The notes: generated from the letters alone by a model not told the origin. A stretch of 37,836 nucleotides of DNA from JBNJEA01 sp051745395 (GCA_051745395.1 JBNJEA010000012.1:1-37836); one strand, 5' to 3'; numbered from the stretch's first letter, positions 7,944 through 16,832 are shown. Made by a program: numbers and translations.

Positions 7944-9461
7944 TTACTTGATGGTATCCTTGAATTCGTCGCCGTATTCCGACAATGCCTTTTCCAGTTT
8001 CTGGTCGATTTCGTCGGTGATTTTGCGTTCTTCCGCAATGCTGCTGATAATATCGGGGTGTCGGCTTTCCATAAACTGATACAGCCCGGCCTCATATTTG
8101 GCCAACACATCTGTGGACAGATCGTCGAGATAGCCCTTGGTACCGGCGGAGATGATCAACACCTGTTTTTCCAGTGGCAGCGGCTGAAACTGCGGCTGTT
8201 TCAAAATCTCAACCAAGCGTTCCCCGCGGGTAAGCTGCTTCTGGGTGGCGGCATCCAGATCGGAACCAAAAGCGGCAAAGGATTCGAGTTCCCGATACTG
8301 GGCCAGGTCCAGCCGCAGGGTACCGGCAACCTGTTTCATGGCTTTTTCCTGTGCCGCACCGCCGACGCGGGAAACAGAGAGACCGACGTTGATCGCGGGC
8401 CGGACGCCGGCAAAGAAAAGGCCGGGTTCCAGGTAAATCTGACCGTCGGTAATCGAAATGACGTTGGTGGGAATATAGGCCGAAACGTCGCCGGCCTGGG
8501 TTTCAATGATCGGCAGTGCCGTCAGCGAACCGGCGCCGAGTTCATCGTTTAGCTTGGCCGCGCGTTCGAGCAAGCGGGAGTGGTTGTAGAAAATGTCACC
8601 GGGAAAGGCTTCCCGGCCGGGCGGACGGCGCATGAGCAGCGAAACCTGGCGATAGGCGACCGCCTGCTTTGAAAGGTCATCATAGACAATCAGGGCATGC
8701 TGGCCATTGTCCCGGAAGTATTCACCGATGGCGCAGCCGGCGTAGGGGGAAATGTATTGCAGGGTCGCCGGGTCACTGGCCGAGGCGCAAATAACGGTGG
8801 TATATTCCATGGCCCCGTGTTTTTCGAGGTTGGCAACCACCTGTGCGACGGTGGAGCGCTTTTGACCGGTGGCGACATAAATACAGTATACGCCCTGGCC
8901 TTTTTGACTGATAATCGCGTCAATGGCCACGGCGGTCTTGCCGATCTGACGGTCGCCAATGATTAACTCCCGCTGTCCGCGGCCAACCGGCGTCATGGCG
9001 TCAATGGCCTTCAAACCGGTGTACATGGGTTCGTGGACACTTTTGCGGGCGATAACCCCGGGGGCCACCATCTCGATTCGACGACTCTGATCCGATTCAA
9101 TGGGGCCCTTGCCATCCAGCGGTTCACCGACGGCGGACATGACGCGGCCGCAAACGGCTTCCCCCACCGGGACCTCTGCAATCCGGCCCGTACGTTTGAC
9201 CATATCGCCTTCCTTGATGTGGGTGTCGTCGCCCATAATGGCAACACCCACATTGTCTTCTTCCAGGTTCATGGCCAACCCGAGCACGCCGTTTGAAAAC
9301 TCAACGAGCTCGAGTGCCTGGACCTTTTCAAGACCGTATACACGCGCGATACCGTCACCAACCGACAAGACGATTCCGGTTTCACTTAGCTCAACCTTCT
9401 TGTCGAATTCCTGAATCTGATCTTTAATAATTTGGCTGATTTCTTCGGCTTTTATTTCCAT
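7944..9461 (-). CDS. atpA: ATP synthase alpha subunit
   Basis: The non-catalytic nucleotide-binding subunit of F1, 505 residues, standard length. The P-loop GDRQIGKT lies at 169-176. The segment YCIYVATGQKRSTVAQ and the C-terminal helical domain (AQYRELESFAAFGSDLD) are typical. Its ATG overlaps the atpH stop by one base, so the two are probably translationally coupled. Confidence 0.98.
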   Translation of the reverse strand: MEIKAEEISQIIKDQIQEFDKKVELSETGIVLSVGDGIARVYGLEKVQALELVEFSNGVLGLAMNLEEDNVGVAIMGDDTHIKEGDMVKRTGRIAEVPVGEAVCGRVMSAVGEPLDGKGPIESDQSRRIEMVAPGVIARKSVHEPMYTGLKAIDAMTPVGRGQRELIIGDRQIGKTAVAIDAIISQKGQGVYCIYVATGQKRSTVAQVVANLEKHGAMEYTTVICASASDPATLQYISPYAGCAIGEYFRDNGQHALIVYDDLSKQAVAYRQVSLLMRRPPGREAFPGDIFYNHSRLLERAAKLNDELGAGSLTALPIIETQAGDVSAYIPTNVISITDGQIYLEPGLFFAGVRPAINVGLSVSRVGGAAQEKAMKQVAGTLRLDLAQYRELESFAAFGSDLDAATQKQLTRGERLVEILKQPQFQPLPLEKQVLIISAGTKGYLDDLSTDVLAKYEAGLYQFMESRHPDIISSIAEERKITDEIDQKLEKALSEYGDEFKDTIK

Positions 9462-10012
9462 TAGACACTCTCACCCCTTTTTAAAGATTCACGCATATTT
9501 TTCAACTGTGTTTTAATGCTTCCATCAAGAACGAGATCACCGATTCTTGTTACCACGCCGCCGATCAATTCCGGATCCTGCCGGGCCTCGAGGATGACTT
9601 CCTTGCCGGTCATCTTGGACAGCGCGTTGCGGATCTGGTCGAAACTCTCCGATGACAACTCGGTGGCGGCGACAAGATCGGCCCGCACCACCCCTTTTAA
9701 CTCATCAGAGAGCTTGCCGTAGTATTCACAGATACCGCGGATATGATTAAACCGCTGTTTGGAAAACAAAAGCCGAAGAAAGGATCGAACGACATCGGAG
9801 AATTCGAGTTTGTCCACCAACGTCATCAATACGTTCTTCCGCTTTTCCAGATCAAACAACGGATTGTTCAGGGTTCCCTCCAGGTTCGGCTGACTGTCGA
9901 GCAACCCGACGAGTTGCTCCAGCTCTTCCCGGTATTGTTCCGCCCTGCCGTCGTCTTTGCCAATCAATATCAACGCCTTGGCATATCGCCTTGAAATCGC
10001 TGAGCTTCTCAC
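9461..10012 (-). CDS. atpH: ATP synthase delta subunit
   Basis: The delta subunit joins the peripheral b'/b stalk to the top of the F1 hexamer. The 183-residue protein has the all-helical N-terminal domain (ISRRYAKALILIGKDDGRAE) and the C-terminal segment with VRADLVAATELS and IGGVVTRIGDLVLDGSIKTQL, which is strongly conserved in the family. It overlaps atpF by 4 bp and atpA by 1 bp. Confidence 0.95.
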   Translation of the reverse strand: MRSSAISRRYAKALILIGKDDGRAEQYREELEQLVGLLDSQPNLEGTLNNPLFDLEKRKNVLMTLVDKLEFSDVVRSFLRLLFSKQRFNHIRGICEYYGKLSDELKGVVRADLVAATELSSESFDQIRNALSKMTGKEVILEARQDPELIGGVVTRIGDLVLDGSIKTQLKNMRESLKRGESV

Positions 10013-10602
10013 TTTGTCACCACCTTGTCTAAATATTCTTTAACGAGCCGGTCCTGATCGTCATCGGTAATCACGTTTTTCAATTTATCCTCCGCCTTTG
10101 CAATGGCTTTCTCGAAGACTTCGGTTTCGAGTTGCAACTTGGCCTGGGCAAACTCGTTTTCAATATTTTTCCGGGCCTGCTCCTCCATCTTGGCGGCAGC
10201 GGTTTCGGCTTCCTTTAAAATTTTCTCCCGCAGGCTTTCCCCCTGTTGCCGATACTGTTCGATGATTTTGTCGGCTTCCTTGCTCAATGCGGACAAGCGT
10301 TCGTTGTATTCGGCCAGCTTGTTTTCGGCTTCCTTTTTCTGCTGCTCAAGATCATTTAGCTGTTCGCGGATCACGCGGATGCGATCATTTAAAAAGTGGG
10401 CCACCGGCTTGCGCAACAGAAAAAACAAAACAATGGCGAGCACTGCAAAGTTCATGACTCGATAGGTGTCGGTTGCAGCCCAGCCGCCGCCGTTTTCTCC
10501 GCCGCCGCTTGCTGCAAAAACGATGCCAGAAGTCGCGATCAGCACCAACACAGCCGACAGGGCCACCGGTAGACAGAGACGTTTCAAATTATCCGAATTC
10601 AT
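10009..10602 (-). CDS. atpF: ATP synthase subunit b
   Basis: A peripheral-stalk subunit, 197 residues. A hydrophobic N-terminal segment (about residues 9-30, ending near VFAAS) looks like a signal peptide or extra membrane helix. A glycine-rich linker follows (GGGENGGG), then the usual b-type membrane helix at about 50-64, then a long charged coiled coil to the C terminus. Standard b subunits have one membrane helix, so the extra N-terminal element is notable; similar forms are, from memory, frequent in deltaproteobacteria. It abuts the b' gene. Confidence 0.92.
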   Translation of the reverse strand: MNSDNLKRLCLPVALSAVLVLIATSGIVFAASGGGENGGGWAATDTYRVMNFAVLAIVLFFLLRKPVAHFLNDRIRVIREQLNDLEQQKKEAENKLAEYNERLSALSKEADKIIEQYRQQGESLREKILKEAETAAAKMEEQARKNIENEFAQAKLQLETEVFEKAIAKAEDKLKNVITDDDQDRLVKEYLDKVVTK

Positions 10603-11028
10603 TTATACCGCCCTCCCGAGAATTTTCTCACTGATTTGATCTGCGAACGTATCGATTTGCGGCTGCAGGGATTTGCGAACCTCCTGAGTTTCACTGGCCA
10701 CCTTTTCTCGAATTTCCGCAAGATCCTGCTTTGCCTTCTCGTTTATTTTTTCCTTCATCTGCATTTCTTCTTCACGGGCCGCCTGCTCCAGCGCTTCTTT
10801 TTCCTTCTGCCCTTTTTCCCGGGCTGCCCTGATGCCCGATTGAATTTCCTCGGATTTTTCCCCCACGTCCTGCTCGAACTGTTCGATCGTGGTTTCCATT
10901 CCGTTTACCTTTTCTCTCCGCTGGGCGATAATGCCGCGAATCGGGCGATACAACACGAAATTCAGCGCCCAGATGAGAATCAGGAAATTGACCATCTGAA
11001 TAAACAATGTAAGATCGACACTTATCAT
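10603..11028 (-). CDS. atpF': ATP synthase subunit b'
   Basis: The second peripheral-stalk subunit, 141 residues: one N-terminal membrane helix (LTLFIQMVNFLILIWALNFV) followed by a coiled coil rich in Glu, Lys and Arg. Together with subunit b it suggests a heterodimeric stalk, as in phototrophs and many deltaproteobacteria. It is the first gene of the operon. No a, c or i subunit gene lies upstream in the window, so the membrane rotor genes must be elsewhere. Confidence 0.9.
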   Translation of the reverse strand: MISVDLTLFIQMVNFLILIWALNFVLYRPIRGIIAQRREKVNGMETTIEQFEQDVGEKSEEIQSGIRAAREKGQKEKEALEQAAREEEMQMKEKINEKAKQDLAEIREKVASETQEVRKSLQPQIDTFADQISEKILGRAV

Positions 11029-11101
11029 TCCATCACCCTCCGCAAGCCAATGCGTTCTTTATCAATTCCGTTATTTCAAACTCAACTGATTTAAGCAAAA
11101 T

Positions 11102-11157
11102 GGCATACCACCATTTACAATAATTTGTCAAATATTTTTGACATTTTTTGACAAATT
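11102..11157 (-). promoter_or_regulatory. Probable atp operon promoter with palindrome
   Basis: On the minus strand TTGACA (11131-11126) lies 17-18 bp before GTATGC/TATGCC (11108-11102). The -35 is inside one arm of a perfect inverted repeat: AATTTGTCAAA (11122-11132) and TTTGACAAATT (11147-11157), with a further TTGACA in the spacer. The position 75 bp before atpF' fits an operon promoter; the palindrome could be an operator. Confidence 0.5.
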
Positions 11158-11247
11158 CCGTTGCCGGCACCACCCGTTCCAACGCGTTCGAACGGCCTTT
11201 TTCGAATAAATATCCGAAAGTCGATTTTAAGACGAAACACCCCGATT

Positions 11248-12351
11248 TCAGGCCTTGATAAACCGCCGCATGCTGACATTCATCAAAATGCCGAGCCCAA
11301 GCAGTGTCGTAATAATGGATGAGCCGCCGTAGCTGATCAAAGGCAGCGGCATTCCGACAACAGGCATTAATCCCATCACCATGCCGATATTAATCACCGT
11401 TTGCCAGAAAATCATTGCCGTGATGCCCACCGCCAACATAGACCCGAAATCATCGCGGCAGGCATAGGCAATGTTTAAACCAAAGGCAATCAACAGCACA
11501 AAAAGCATCAACAGCATCAACGAGCCCGCAAAACCCCACTCTTCTGATAAGACGGAAAAAATAAAATCCGTATGCTGCTCCGGTAGAAAGGAGAGAATGT
11601 TTTGCGTGCCCTGCATAAACCCCTTGCCGAAAAGCATCCCCGATCCCACGGCTACCTTGGACTGAAGAATATGATAGCCCCCGCCCAGCGGATCGCTTTC
11701 CGGGAAAAACAACATCAGAATCCGCGTGCGCTGATAATCTTTCAAAAAAAACCAGCCCACCGGCAAAACGACCGCCATGGTGATCAACAGGGAGATAAAG
11801 GTCCGGCGCCGGATCTTGGCAAAAACGGTCATGGTGGCGGCGATCAAACCGATCAGCCCTGCGGTTCCCAGATCGGGTTGTTTTAACACGAGCACAAACG
11901 GCAGGCCCACCAGGGCTGCGGCGGGCGCCAGTTCCCGGATACCCATGCCGGTGGGCCGGATATGGCCGGCAAAATATCTGGCCAGCATGATGATCACGGC
12001 CAGTTTGGCCGGTTCGGACGGCTGCAGGGAAAAAGCGCCGAAATCAAGCCATCGGGTCGCCCCCCCCACGTTTTGGCCGACAAAATACACCGCCACCAGC
12101 AAGGCGATGCAGACGCCGTAAATCAACGGGGCCCACTTTTCAATCCGTCGGTAGGAAAAGACAAAACTGCCGATCATCAGCACCAGCCCGCCGCCGAACC
12201 AGCACATCTGTTTCAGGTACAGGTTGGATAACGGGTTGACATCGCCGGCGTTGACGGCACTGTAAATCAGGGCGATGCCGATGCTGCCGAGCAACAGGAT
12301 CAGCAGCAGCAGCCCCCAGTCAAAGTATTGAATCAGCCGGCGGTCAAACAA
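11248..12351 (-). CDS. rodA: Rod-shape peptidoglycan polymerase RodA
   Basis: RodA is a SEDS-family glycosyltransferase that polymerises lipid II during cell elongation, working with PBP2. The 367-residue protein is almost entirely membrane helices and contains family segments such as GGATRWLDFGAFSLQPSEPAK, KQPDLGTAG, LPEQHTDFIFSVLSEEWG and PLISYGGSS near the C terminus. I chose the TTG at 12351-12349 because GGGAGG sits about 8 bases upstream; the frame stays open to another TTG at 12378. RodA is separated from its partner mrdA by three unrelated genes. It lies upstream of the atp operon. Confidence 0.93.
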   Translation of the reverse strand: MFDRRLIQYFDWGLLLLILLLGSIGIALIYSAVNAGDVNPLSNLYLKQMCWFGGGLVLMIGSFVFSYRRIEKWAPLIYGVCIALLVAVYFVGQNVGGATRWLDFGAFSLQPSEPAKLAVIIMLARYFAGHIRPTGMGIRELAPAAALVGLPFVLVLKQPDLGTAGLIGLIAATMTVFAKIRRRTFISLLITMAVVLPVGWFFLKDYQRTRILMLFFPESDPLGGGYHILQSKVAVGSGMLFGKGFMQGTQNILSFLPEQHTDFIFSVLSEEWGFAGSLMLLMLFVLLIAFGLNIAYACRDDFGSMLAVGITAMIFWQTVINIGMVMGLMPVVGMPLPLISYGGSSIITTLLGLGILMNVSMRRFIKA

Positions 12352-12440
12352 TATGGATCCCTCCCTGCAAAAAAACAACCAACATTGGATCTTTTTTCTT
12401 TAAACTTGAATTTGCTTCCGGCGGAATTGTCCATTTTGGG

Positions 12441-12464
12441 CCGGATGCTTTCCCGGATGCTTTC
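12441..12464. repeat. Tandem 12-bp direct repeat before rodA
   Basis: CCGGATGCTTTC occurs twice head to tail (12441-12452, 12453-12464). It lies just downstream of the rodA promoter candidate at 12466-12474 on the minus strand, so it would fall at the start of the rodA transcript. Function unknown. Confidence 0.6.
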
Positions 12465-12465
12465 T

Positions 12466-12474
12466 ATGATAGCA
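12466..12474 (-). promoter_or_regulatory. Extended -10 candidate for rodA
   Basis: On the minus strand TGCTATCAT fits an extended -10 element (TGnTATnAT). No good -35 is visible at the right distance, which extended -10 promoters can tolerate. It lies about 115 bp before the rodA start. Confidence 0.35.
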
Positions 12475-12590
12475 CCATCCTTGTTCAAACCGGGCAACTT
12501 ATGGTAAACAATGCATGTTTTCAAGTGTTTTTCTGAGAACATGAAAATAGGATCCGCAGCGGATTTTCCCATACAATTACGGAGGTTCCC

Positions 12591-13697
12591 ATGGCCGGTC
12601 AGGTATTTTTTATCGATTTCAAAGCGACTTTTAAAGACAATTTTTTGGGCAAGCTCGAACGACTATTGCAGCAGGCGGGTTTGGCCCAGTGTATCAGCCC
12701 CCGCGATCTGGTGGCCCTGAAAATGCATTTCGGAGAATGGGGCAACACGGCTTATATCCGGCCGGTCTACATCCGAAAAATTATCGAGGCCGTCAAGGCG
12801 GCCGGCGGCGATCCGTTTCTTACCGACGCCAACACGCTTTACGCCGGCTCTCGCGGCTGCGCTCCCCATCACTTGACCACGGCGATTCAAAACGGTTTCG
12901 ACTATGCCGTCGTGGACGCCCCGCTAATTATTGCCGACGGTTTGCGGGGACGGACGGAAACCGCGGTTGAAATCGACCAGAAGCATTTCCGGCAGGTCTA
13001 TATCGGCTCGGAAATTGTCAATGCCGACACCCTGATTTCCGTGGCCCACTTCAAGGGGCATGAACTGTCGGGTTTCGGCGGGGCAATCAAAAATGTCGGC
13101 ATGGGATCGGCCTCCCGGCGGGGCAAAATGGATCAGCACGCCAATGTCGCCCCCAAGGTAAAAAAGAAGCGATGCGTCGGCTGCGGCGACTGCGCCGGGC
13201 ACTGCGTGGAGCAGGCCATCGGAATGATCGAGGAAAAAGCCTATATCCACCCGGAAAAATGCATCGGGTGCGGCGAATGCATCCTGATCTGCGAAAACGG
13301 CGCCATACAGGTCCAGTGGACCCAGAGCATCCCCGTTTTTTTAGAGCGCATGATCGAGTATACCGTGGGCGCGCTCCAAAACAAAGCCAATAAGACCCTG
13401 TATGTCAATTTCATCAACCATGTATCGCCGGCATGCGACTGTGTCCCCTATAACGACGCCCCGATCGTCGGCGATGTGGGCGTGGTGGCCTCCACTGATC
13501 CGGTCGCCATCGACCAGGCAAGCGTGGACTTGGTCAACGCCCGGCCGGCCCTGCCGGATTCGTGCCTGAAAACGCATACCGATGCCGGCGCCGACAAGTT
13601 CCAAGGGGTCTATCCCAAGGTGGACTGGGAGCACCAGCTGGTTTATGCCGAACAGCTCGGTCTGGGCAGCCGGCAGTACGAACTGATCAAAATTTAA
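12591..13697 (+). CDS. DUF362 protein with two 4Fe-4S clusters
   Basis: A 368-residue soluble protein. The first 190 residues and the C-terminal third match the DUF362 fold (KMHFGEWGNTAYIRP, DANTLYAGSRG, SVAHFKGHELSGFGGAIKN, and GVVASTDPVAIDQASVDL). Inserted between them is a bacterial ferredoxin module with two CxxCxxCxxxC motifs: Cys195/198/201/205 and Cys224/227/230/234. It therefore probably carries electrons, but the substrate or partner is not known for this family. ACGGAGG precedes the ATG. It is one of four plus-strand protein genes and its stop overlaps, tail to tail, that of the acyl-CoA dehydrogenase fusion. Confidence 0.9.
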   Translation: MAGQVFFIDFKATFKDNFLGKLERLLQQAGLAQCISPRDLVALKMHFGEWGNTAYIRPVYIRKIIEAVKAAGGDPFLTDANTLYAGSRGCAPHHLTTAIQNGFDYAVVDAPLIIADGLRGRTETAVEIDQKHFRQVYIGSEIVNADTLISVAHFKGHELSGFGGAIKNVGMGSASRRGKMDQHANVAPKVKKKRCVGCGDCAGHCVEQAIGMIEEKAYIHPEKCIGCGECILICENGAIQVQWTQSIPVFLERMIEYTVGALQNKANKTLYVNFINHVSPACDCVPYNDAPIVGDVGVVASTDPVAIDQASVDLVNARPALPDSCLKTHTDAGADKFQGVYPKVDWEHQLVYAEQLGLGSRQYELIKI

Positions 13698-15034
13698 TCC
13701 GAGACCTTCTTAAAGGCAGAGTCCGGAAAAAAACAGTACGGGCATTGTTCCGGCGGATTTTCGTCATAGTGGACATAGCCGCACATTCGGCATCTCCAGG
13801 CCGCAGTTTCCGGCTGATCGGGCAGCCCGATTTCGTCCGGGTGCTTGTCGCGATGCATGGGCATATCTTCCAGCGGCGGCATCACCGGCTGGTAGCCATG
13901 AAGGGCGTGGCCGGAAACGATCATCCGCTGGATTTCACTGGTCCCCTCGTAAATGGGATAGACCCGCATGTCGCGCAGCAGTTTCTCCACGGGATAAAAC
14001 CGGGTATAGCCGTAACCGCCGAAAATCTGCAGGGCTTCATGGGCGATTTCCATGGCGGCTTCGGTGGAATAGAACTTGGTAAGCGAGGCCGTAATGGTGG
14101 GGTCAATGCCGCTGTCTGCCTCCCATGCGGATTTCCAGACCATAAGCCGCGAGGTTTCGATTTTTTGATACATTTCTGCGATTTTAAATTGAATCGCCTG
14201 AAAATCCGACAGTTTGGCTCCGAAGGCGCGCCGCTTTTTGGCATAATCGATGGCAAACTCCATGCTCGAGCGCGCCGCGCCCACGGCAAAGGCGCCGATT
14301 ACCGGACGGGTGCGGGAAAAGGTGCGCATGGCCAGAACAAATCCCTTGCCGGGCTCGGCGATCATATGATCTTTCGGCACCCGGACATTGTTGAAGTGCA
14401 CCGCGGCGGTATTTGAATTGCGCTGACCCAGCTTGGGGATGTGGCGGCCGACTTCGACGCCTTCCCAACCGGCTTTCACAAAAAACGCACAAATGCCGTC
14501 ATGCTTTTGGGCGGTATCGACCGTGGCGAAAATGGAATAATAATCGGCGATGCCGCCGTTGGTGACCCAGTACTTGGTCCCGTTTAAGATATAATCCTCG
14601 CCGTCGGGTCTGGCCGTACACCGGATACCGGATACGTCAGAGCCCATGGTCGGCTCGGAGGTGGCAAAACTGACCAGGTTGAACGATTTTGCAAATTCCG
14701 GCAGATACTTCTGCTTTAACGCCTCGTTATCCGACAAAATCAACGGCTCCAGGCCGAGGGAATTGTCAAAAACGGATGTAGCAATGCCGGGGCAGGCGGC
14801 GGCGATTTCTTCAGTGACGATCGAGCCTTCCACGATGCCGTAGCCCTTCCCCCCGTATTGGGCGGGGATGTCGGTGCTCGATATGCCGATGTCAAACGCC
14901 TTTCTTAACAAATCAATCGGGGTTTCATCGATTTCATCATAGTAGGCTGCCACCGGCAACACCTCTTCCAATGCGAACTTCCGGGCCGTTTCCTTGAGTT
15001 GCTGCTGATGCTCGGACAAATGAAAATTAAGCAT
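13694..15034 (-). CDS. Acyl-CoA dehydrogenase with C-terminal rubredoxin-like domain
   Basis: Residues 1-380 form a complete FAD-dependent acyl-CoA dehydrogenase, which oxidises an acyl-CoA to the 2-enoyl-CoA. Visible are the N-terminal helical domain, LVSFATSEPTMGSDVSGI with the flavin-contacting beta domain, and IYEGTSEIQRM, whose Glu363 is the expected catalytic base. After a proline-rich linker, the last 34 residues form a small iron-binding knuckle domain with CRMC at 415-418 and CPYC at 431-434, of rubredoxin/rubrerythrin type. Normal family members stop near residue 380 and pass electrons to ETF. The gene lies 74 bp after glnS. AGGGAGG precedes the ATG. The acyl substrate cannot be told from sequence. 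Confidence 0.92.
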   Translation of the reverse strand: MLNFHLSEHQQQLKETARKFALEEVLPVAAYYDEIDETPIDLLRKAFDIGISSTDIPAQYGGKGYGIVEGSIVTEEIAAACPGIATSVFDNSLGLEPLILSDNEALKQKYLPEFAKSFNLVSFATSEPTMGSDVSGIRCTARPDGEDYILNGTKYWVTNGGIADYYSIFATVDTAQKHDGICAFFVKAGWEGVEVGRHIPKLGQRNSNTAAVHFNNVRVPKDHMIAEPGKGFVLAMRTFSRTRPVIGAFAVGAARSSMEFAIDYAKKRRAFGAKLSDFQAIQFKIAEMYQKIETSRLMVWKSAWEADSGIDPTITASLTKFYSTEAAMEIAHEALQIFGGYGYTRFYPVEKLLRDMRVYPIYEGTSEIQRMIVSGHALHGYQPVMPPLEDMPMHRDKHPDEIGLPDQPETAAWRCRMCGYVHYDENPPEQCPYCFFPDSAFKKVSD

Positions 15035-15108
15035 TCCGACGCCTCCCTGTTGGCTTTATGGTCTTTTGACAATGCAGTATCCTGCTGCTTTCCTATAAAA
15101 AACTCTCC

Positions 15109-16830
15109 CTATTTTTTCTGCGCTTTCTGAATTTTTGCCCAGGTATCGCGCAGGGTGACGATCCGGTTAAACACCGGTTTTCCGGGTGCTGAATCCTTGG
15201 GATCGGAAAAGAAATAACCGAGCCGTTCAAACTGGAAATGCCGGTCTCCCGGGGTGTCTTTTAACCCCGGTTCCAGCTTGCACCCGTTTAAGACCGTCAA
15301 AGACGCCGGATTGATGTATTGTTTGAAATCTTCGGATTCCGCTGGGTTTTCCACGGTAAAGAGGTGGTCGTATAACCGGACATCGGCTTCGATGGCATGG
15401 GCCTGCGACACCCAGTGCAGGGTGGCCTTGACTTTTCTGCCGTCCGGCGGGGTGTTGCCGCCCCGGGTTTGCGGGTCATAGGTGCAGCGGATTTCGGCGA
15501 CTTCGTCGTTTTCATCCTTGATCACGTCCCGGCAGCGGATAAAGTAGGCATAACGGAGCCGGACCTCCCGGCCGGGGGCGAGCCGGAAAAACTTTTTGGG
15601 CGGATTTTCCATGAAATCGTCTCGCTCGATATAAATCACCCGGGAAAACGGCACCTGGCGGGTGCCCATGCTGTCATCTTCCGGGTTGTTGATCGCCTCC
15701 ATGTATTCGGTCTGATCTTCCGGGTAATTTTCGATCACCACCCGAATGGGGCGCAGCACGGCCATGACCCGGGGGGCGGTGAAGTTTAAATCCTGCCGGA
15801 TGCAGTGCTCCAGAAAGGCAATATCGACCATGCTGTCCTTTTTGGCCACCCCGATCCGGTCGCAGAATTTCCGGATGGATGCCGGGGTGTAACCGCGCCG
15901 CCTGAATCCGCAAATCGTGGGCATCCGCGGATCATCCCAGCCCGTGACATGGCCGTCATCGACCAATTCGATGAGCCGGCGTTTGCTCAACACCGTATGA
16001 GACAGGTTCAACCGGGCGAATTCGATCTGCTGCGGATGATATGCATTAAGGGCGCTTAAAATCCAGTCATAGAGCTCCCGGTTATTGACAAATTCCAGCG
16101 TACAAATGGAATGGGTAATGTGCTCGATGGAATCGGACAAACAATGGGCAAAATCGTACATGGGGTAAATGCACCATTGATCTTCGGTACGGTGATGGGC
16201 TTTTTTCCGGATGCGATACAAAGTGGGATCGCGCATGACAATGTTGGATGAAGTCATATCGATTTTGGCCCGCAACACACATTCGCCTTCCTCGAATTGC
16301 CCTGCGGCCATCTTTTCAAACAGGGCCAGGTTTTCTTCCACCGACCGATCTCGGTAGGGACTTTCTTTTCCGGGCTCGCTTAAAGTGCCACGATATTGGC
16401 GGATCTGATCCGGGGTCAAACTGTCGACATAGGCAAAGCCTTTTTGGATCAATTCAATGGCAAAGGCATAGAGCTGATCAAAATAATCCGAAGCAAAATA
16501 CTGATGCTCGCCCCAGTCATAGCCCAGCCACCGGACATCCTCCTTGATCGAATCCACATACTCCACGTTTTCTTTCAACGGATTGGTGTCATCGAAACGC
16601 AAATGGCAGCGCCCCCGGTATTCGTCTGCCAGGCCGAAATTCAGGCAGATCGACTTGGCATGACCAATATGGAGATAGCCGTTGGGTTCGGGGGGAAACC
16701 GGGTGACCACCCGGCCGTCGTACTTGCCGCTCTGATTGTCTGCATCTATGATATGCTTGATAAAATGCGACCCTTTCGGCTCTTCTGTAGCCGGAGCATC
16801 CTGAGGCGATGGGTTTGTCTCATCGGCCAT
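15109..16830 (-). CDS. glnS: Glutaminyl-tRNA synthetase
   Basis: A class I synthetase that charges tRNA-Gln directly. The 573-residue length fits bacterial GlnRS. The HIGH signature occurs in FPPEPNGYLHIGHAKSICLN and the KMSKS-type loop is VLSKRRL. FDDTNP and DDPRMPTICGFRRRGYTP are diagnostic for GlnRS and separate it from GluRS. The C-terminal anticodon-binding beta-barrels are present. It starts two bases after the mrdA stop, so it is probably the tail of the mre/mrd operon. Having GlnRS implies direct glutaminylation rather than only the GatCAB route. Confidence 0.97.
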   Translation of the reverse strand: MADETNPSPQDAPATEEPKGSHFIKHIIDADNQSGKYDGRVVTRFPPEPNGYLHIGHAKSICLNFGLADEYRGRCHLRFDDTNPLKENVEYVDSIKEDVRWLGYDWGEHQYFASDYFDQLYAFAIELIQKGFAYVDSLTPDQIRQYRGTLSEPGKESPYRDRSVEENLALFEKMAAGQFEEGECVLRAKIDMTSSNIVMRDPTLYRIRKKAHHRTEDQWCIYPMYDFAHCLSDSIEHITHSICTLEFVNNRELYDWILSALNAYHPQQIEFARLNLSHTVLSKRRLIELVDDGHVTGWDDPRMPTICGFRRRGYTPASIRKFCDRIGVAKKDSMVDIAFLEHCIRQDLNFTAPRVMAVLRPIRVVIENYPEDQTEYMEAINNPEDDSMGTRQVPFSRVIYIERDDFMENPPKKFFRLAPGREVRLRYAYFIRCRDVIKDENDEVAEIRCTYDPQTRGGNTPPDGRKVKATLHWVSQAHAIEADVRLYDHLFTVENPAESEDFKQYINPASLTVLNGCKLEPGLKDTPGDRHFQFERLGYFFSDPKDSAPGKPVFNRIVTLRDTWAKIQKAQKK

Positions 16831-16832
16831 GC

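Noticed and set aside
12333..12572. 79-codon minus-strand frame overlapping the rodA start
   Set aside because: It overlaps rodA in another frame, covers the tandem repeat and probable promoter, and shows no family features.
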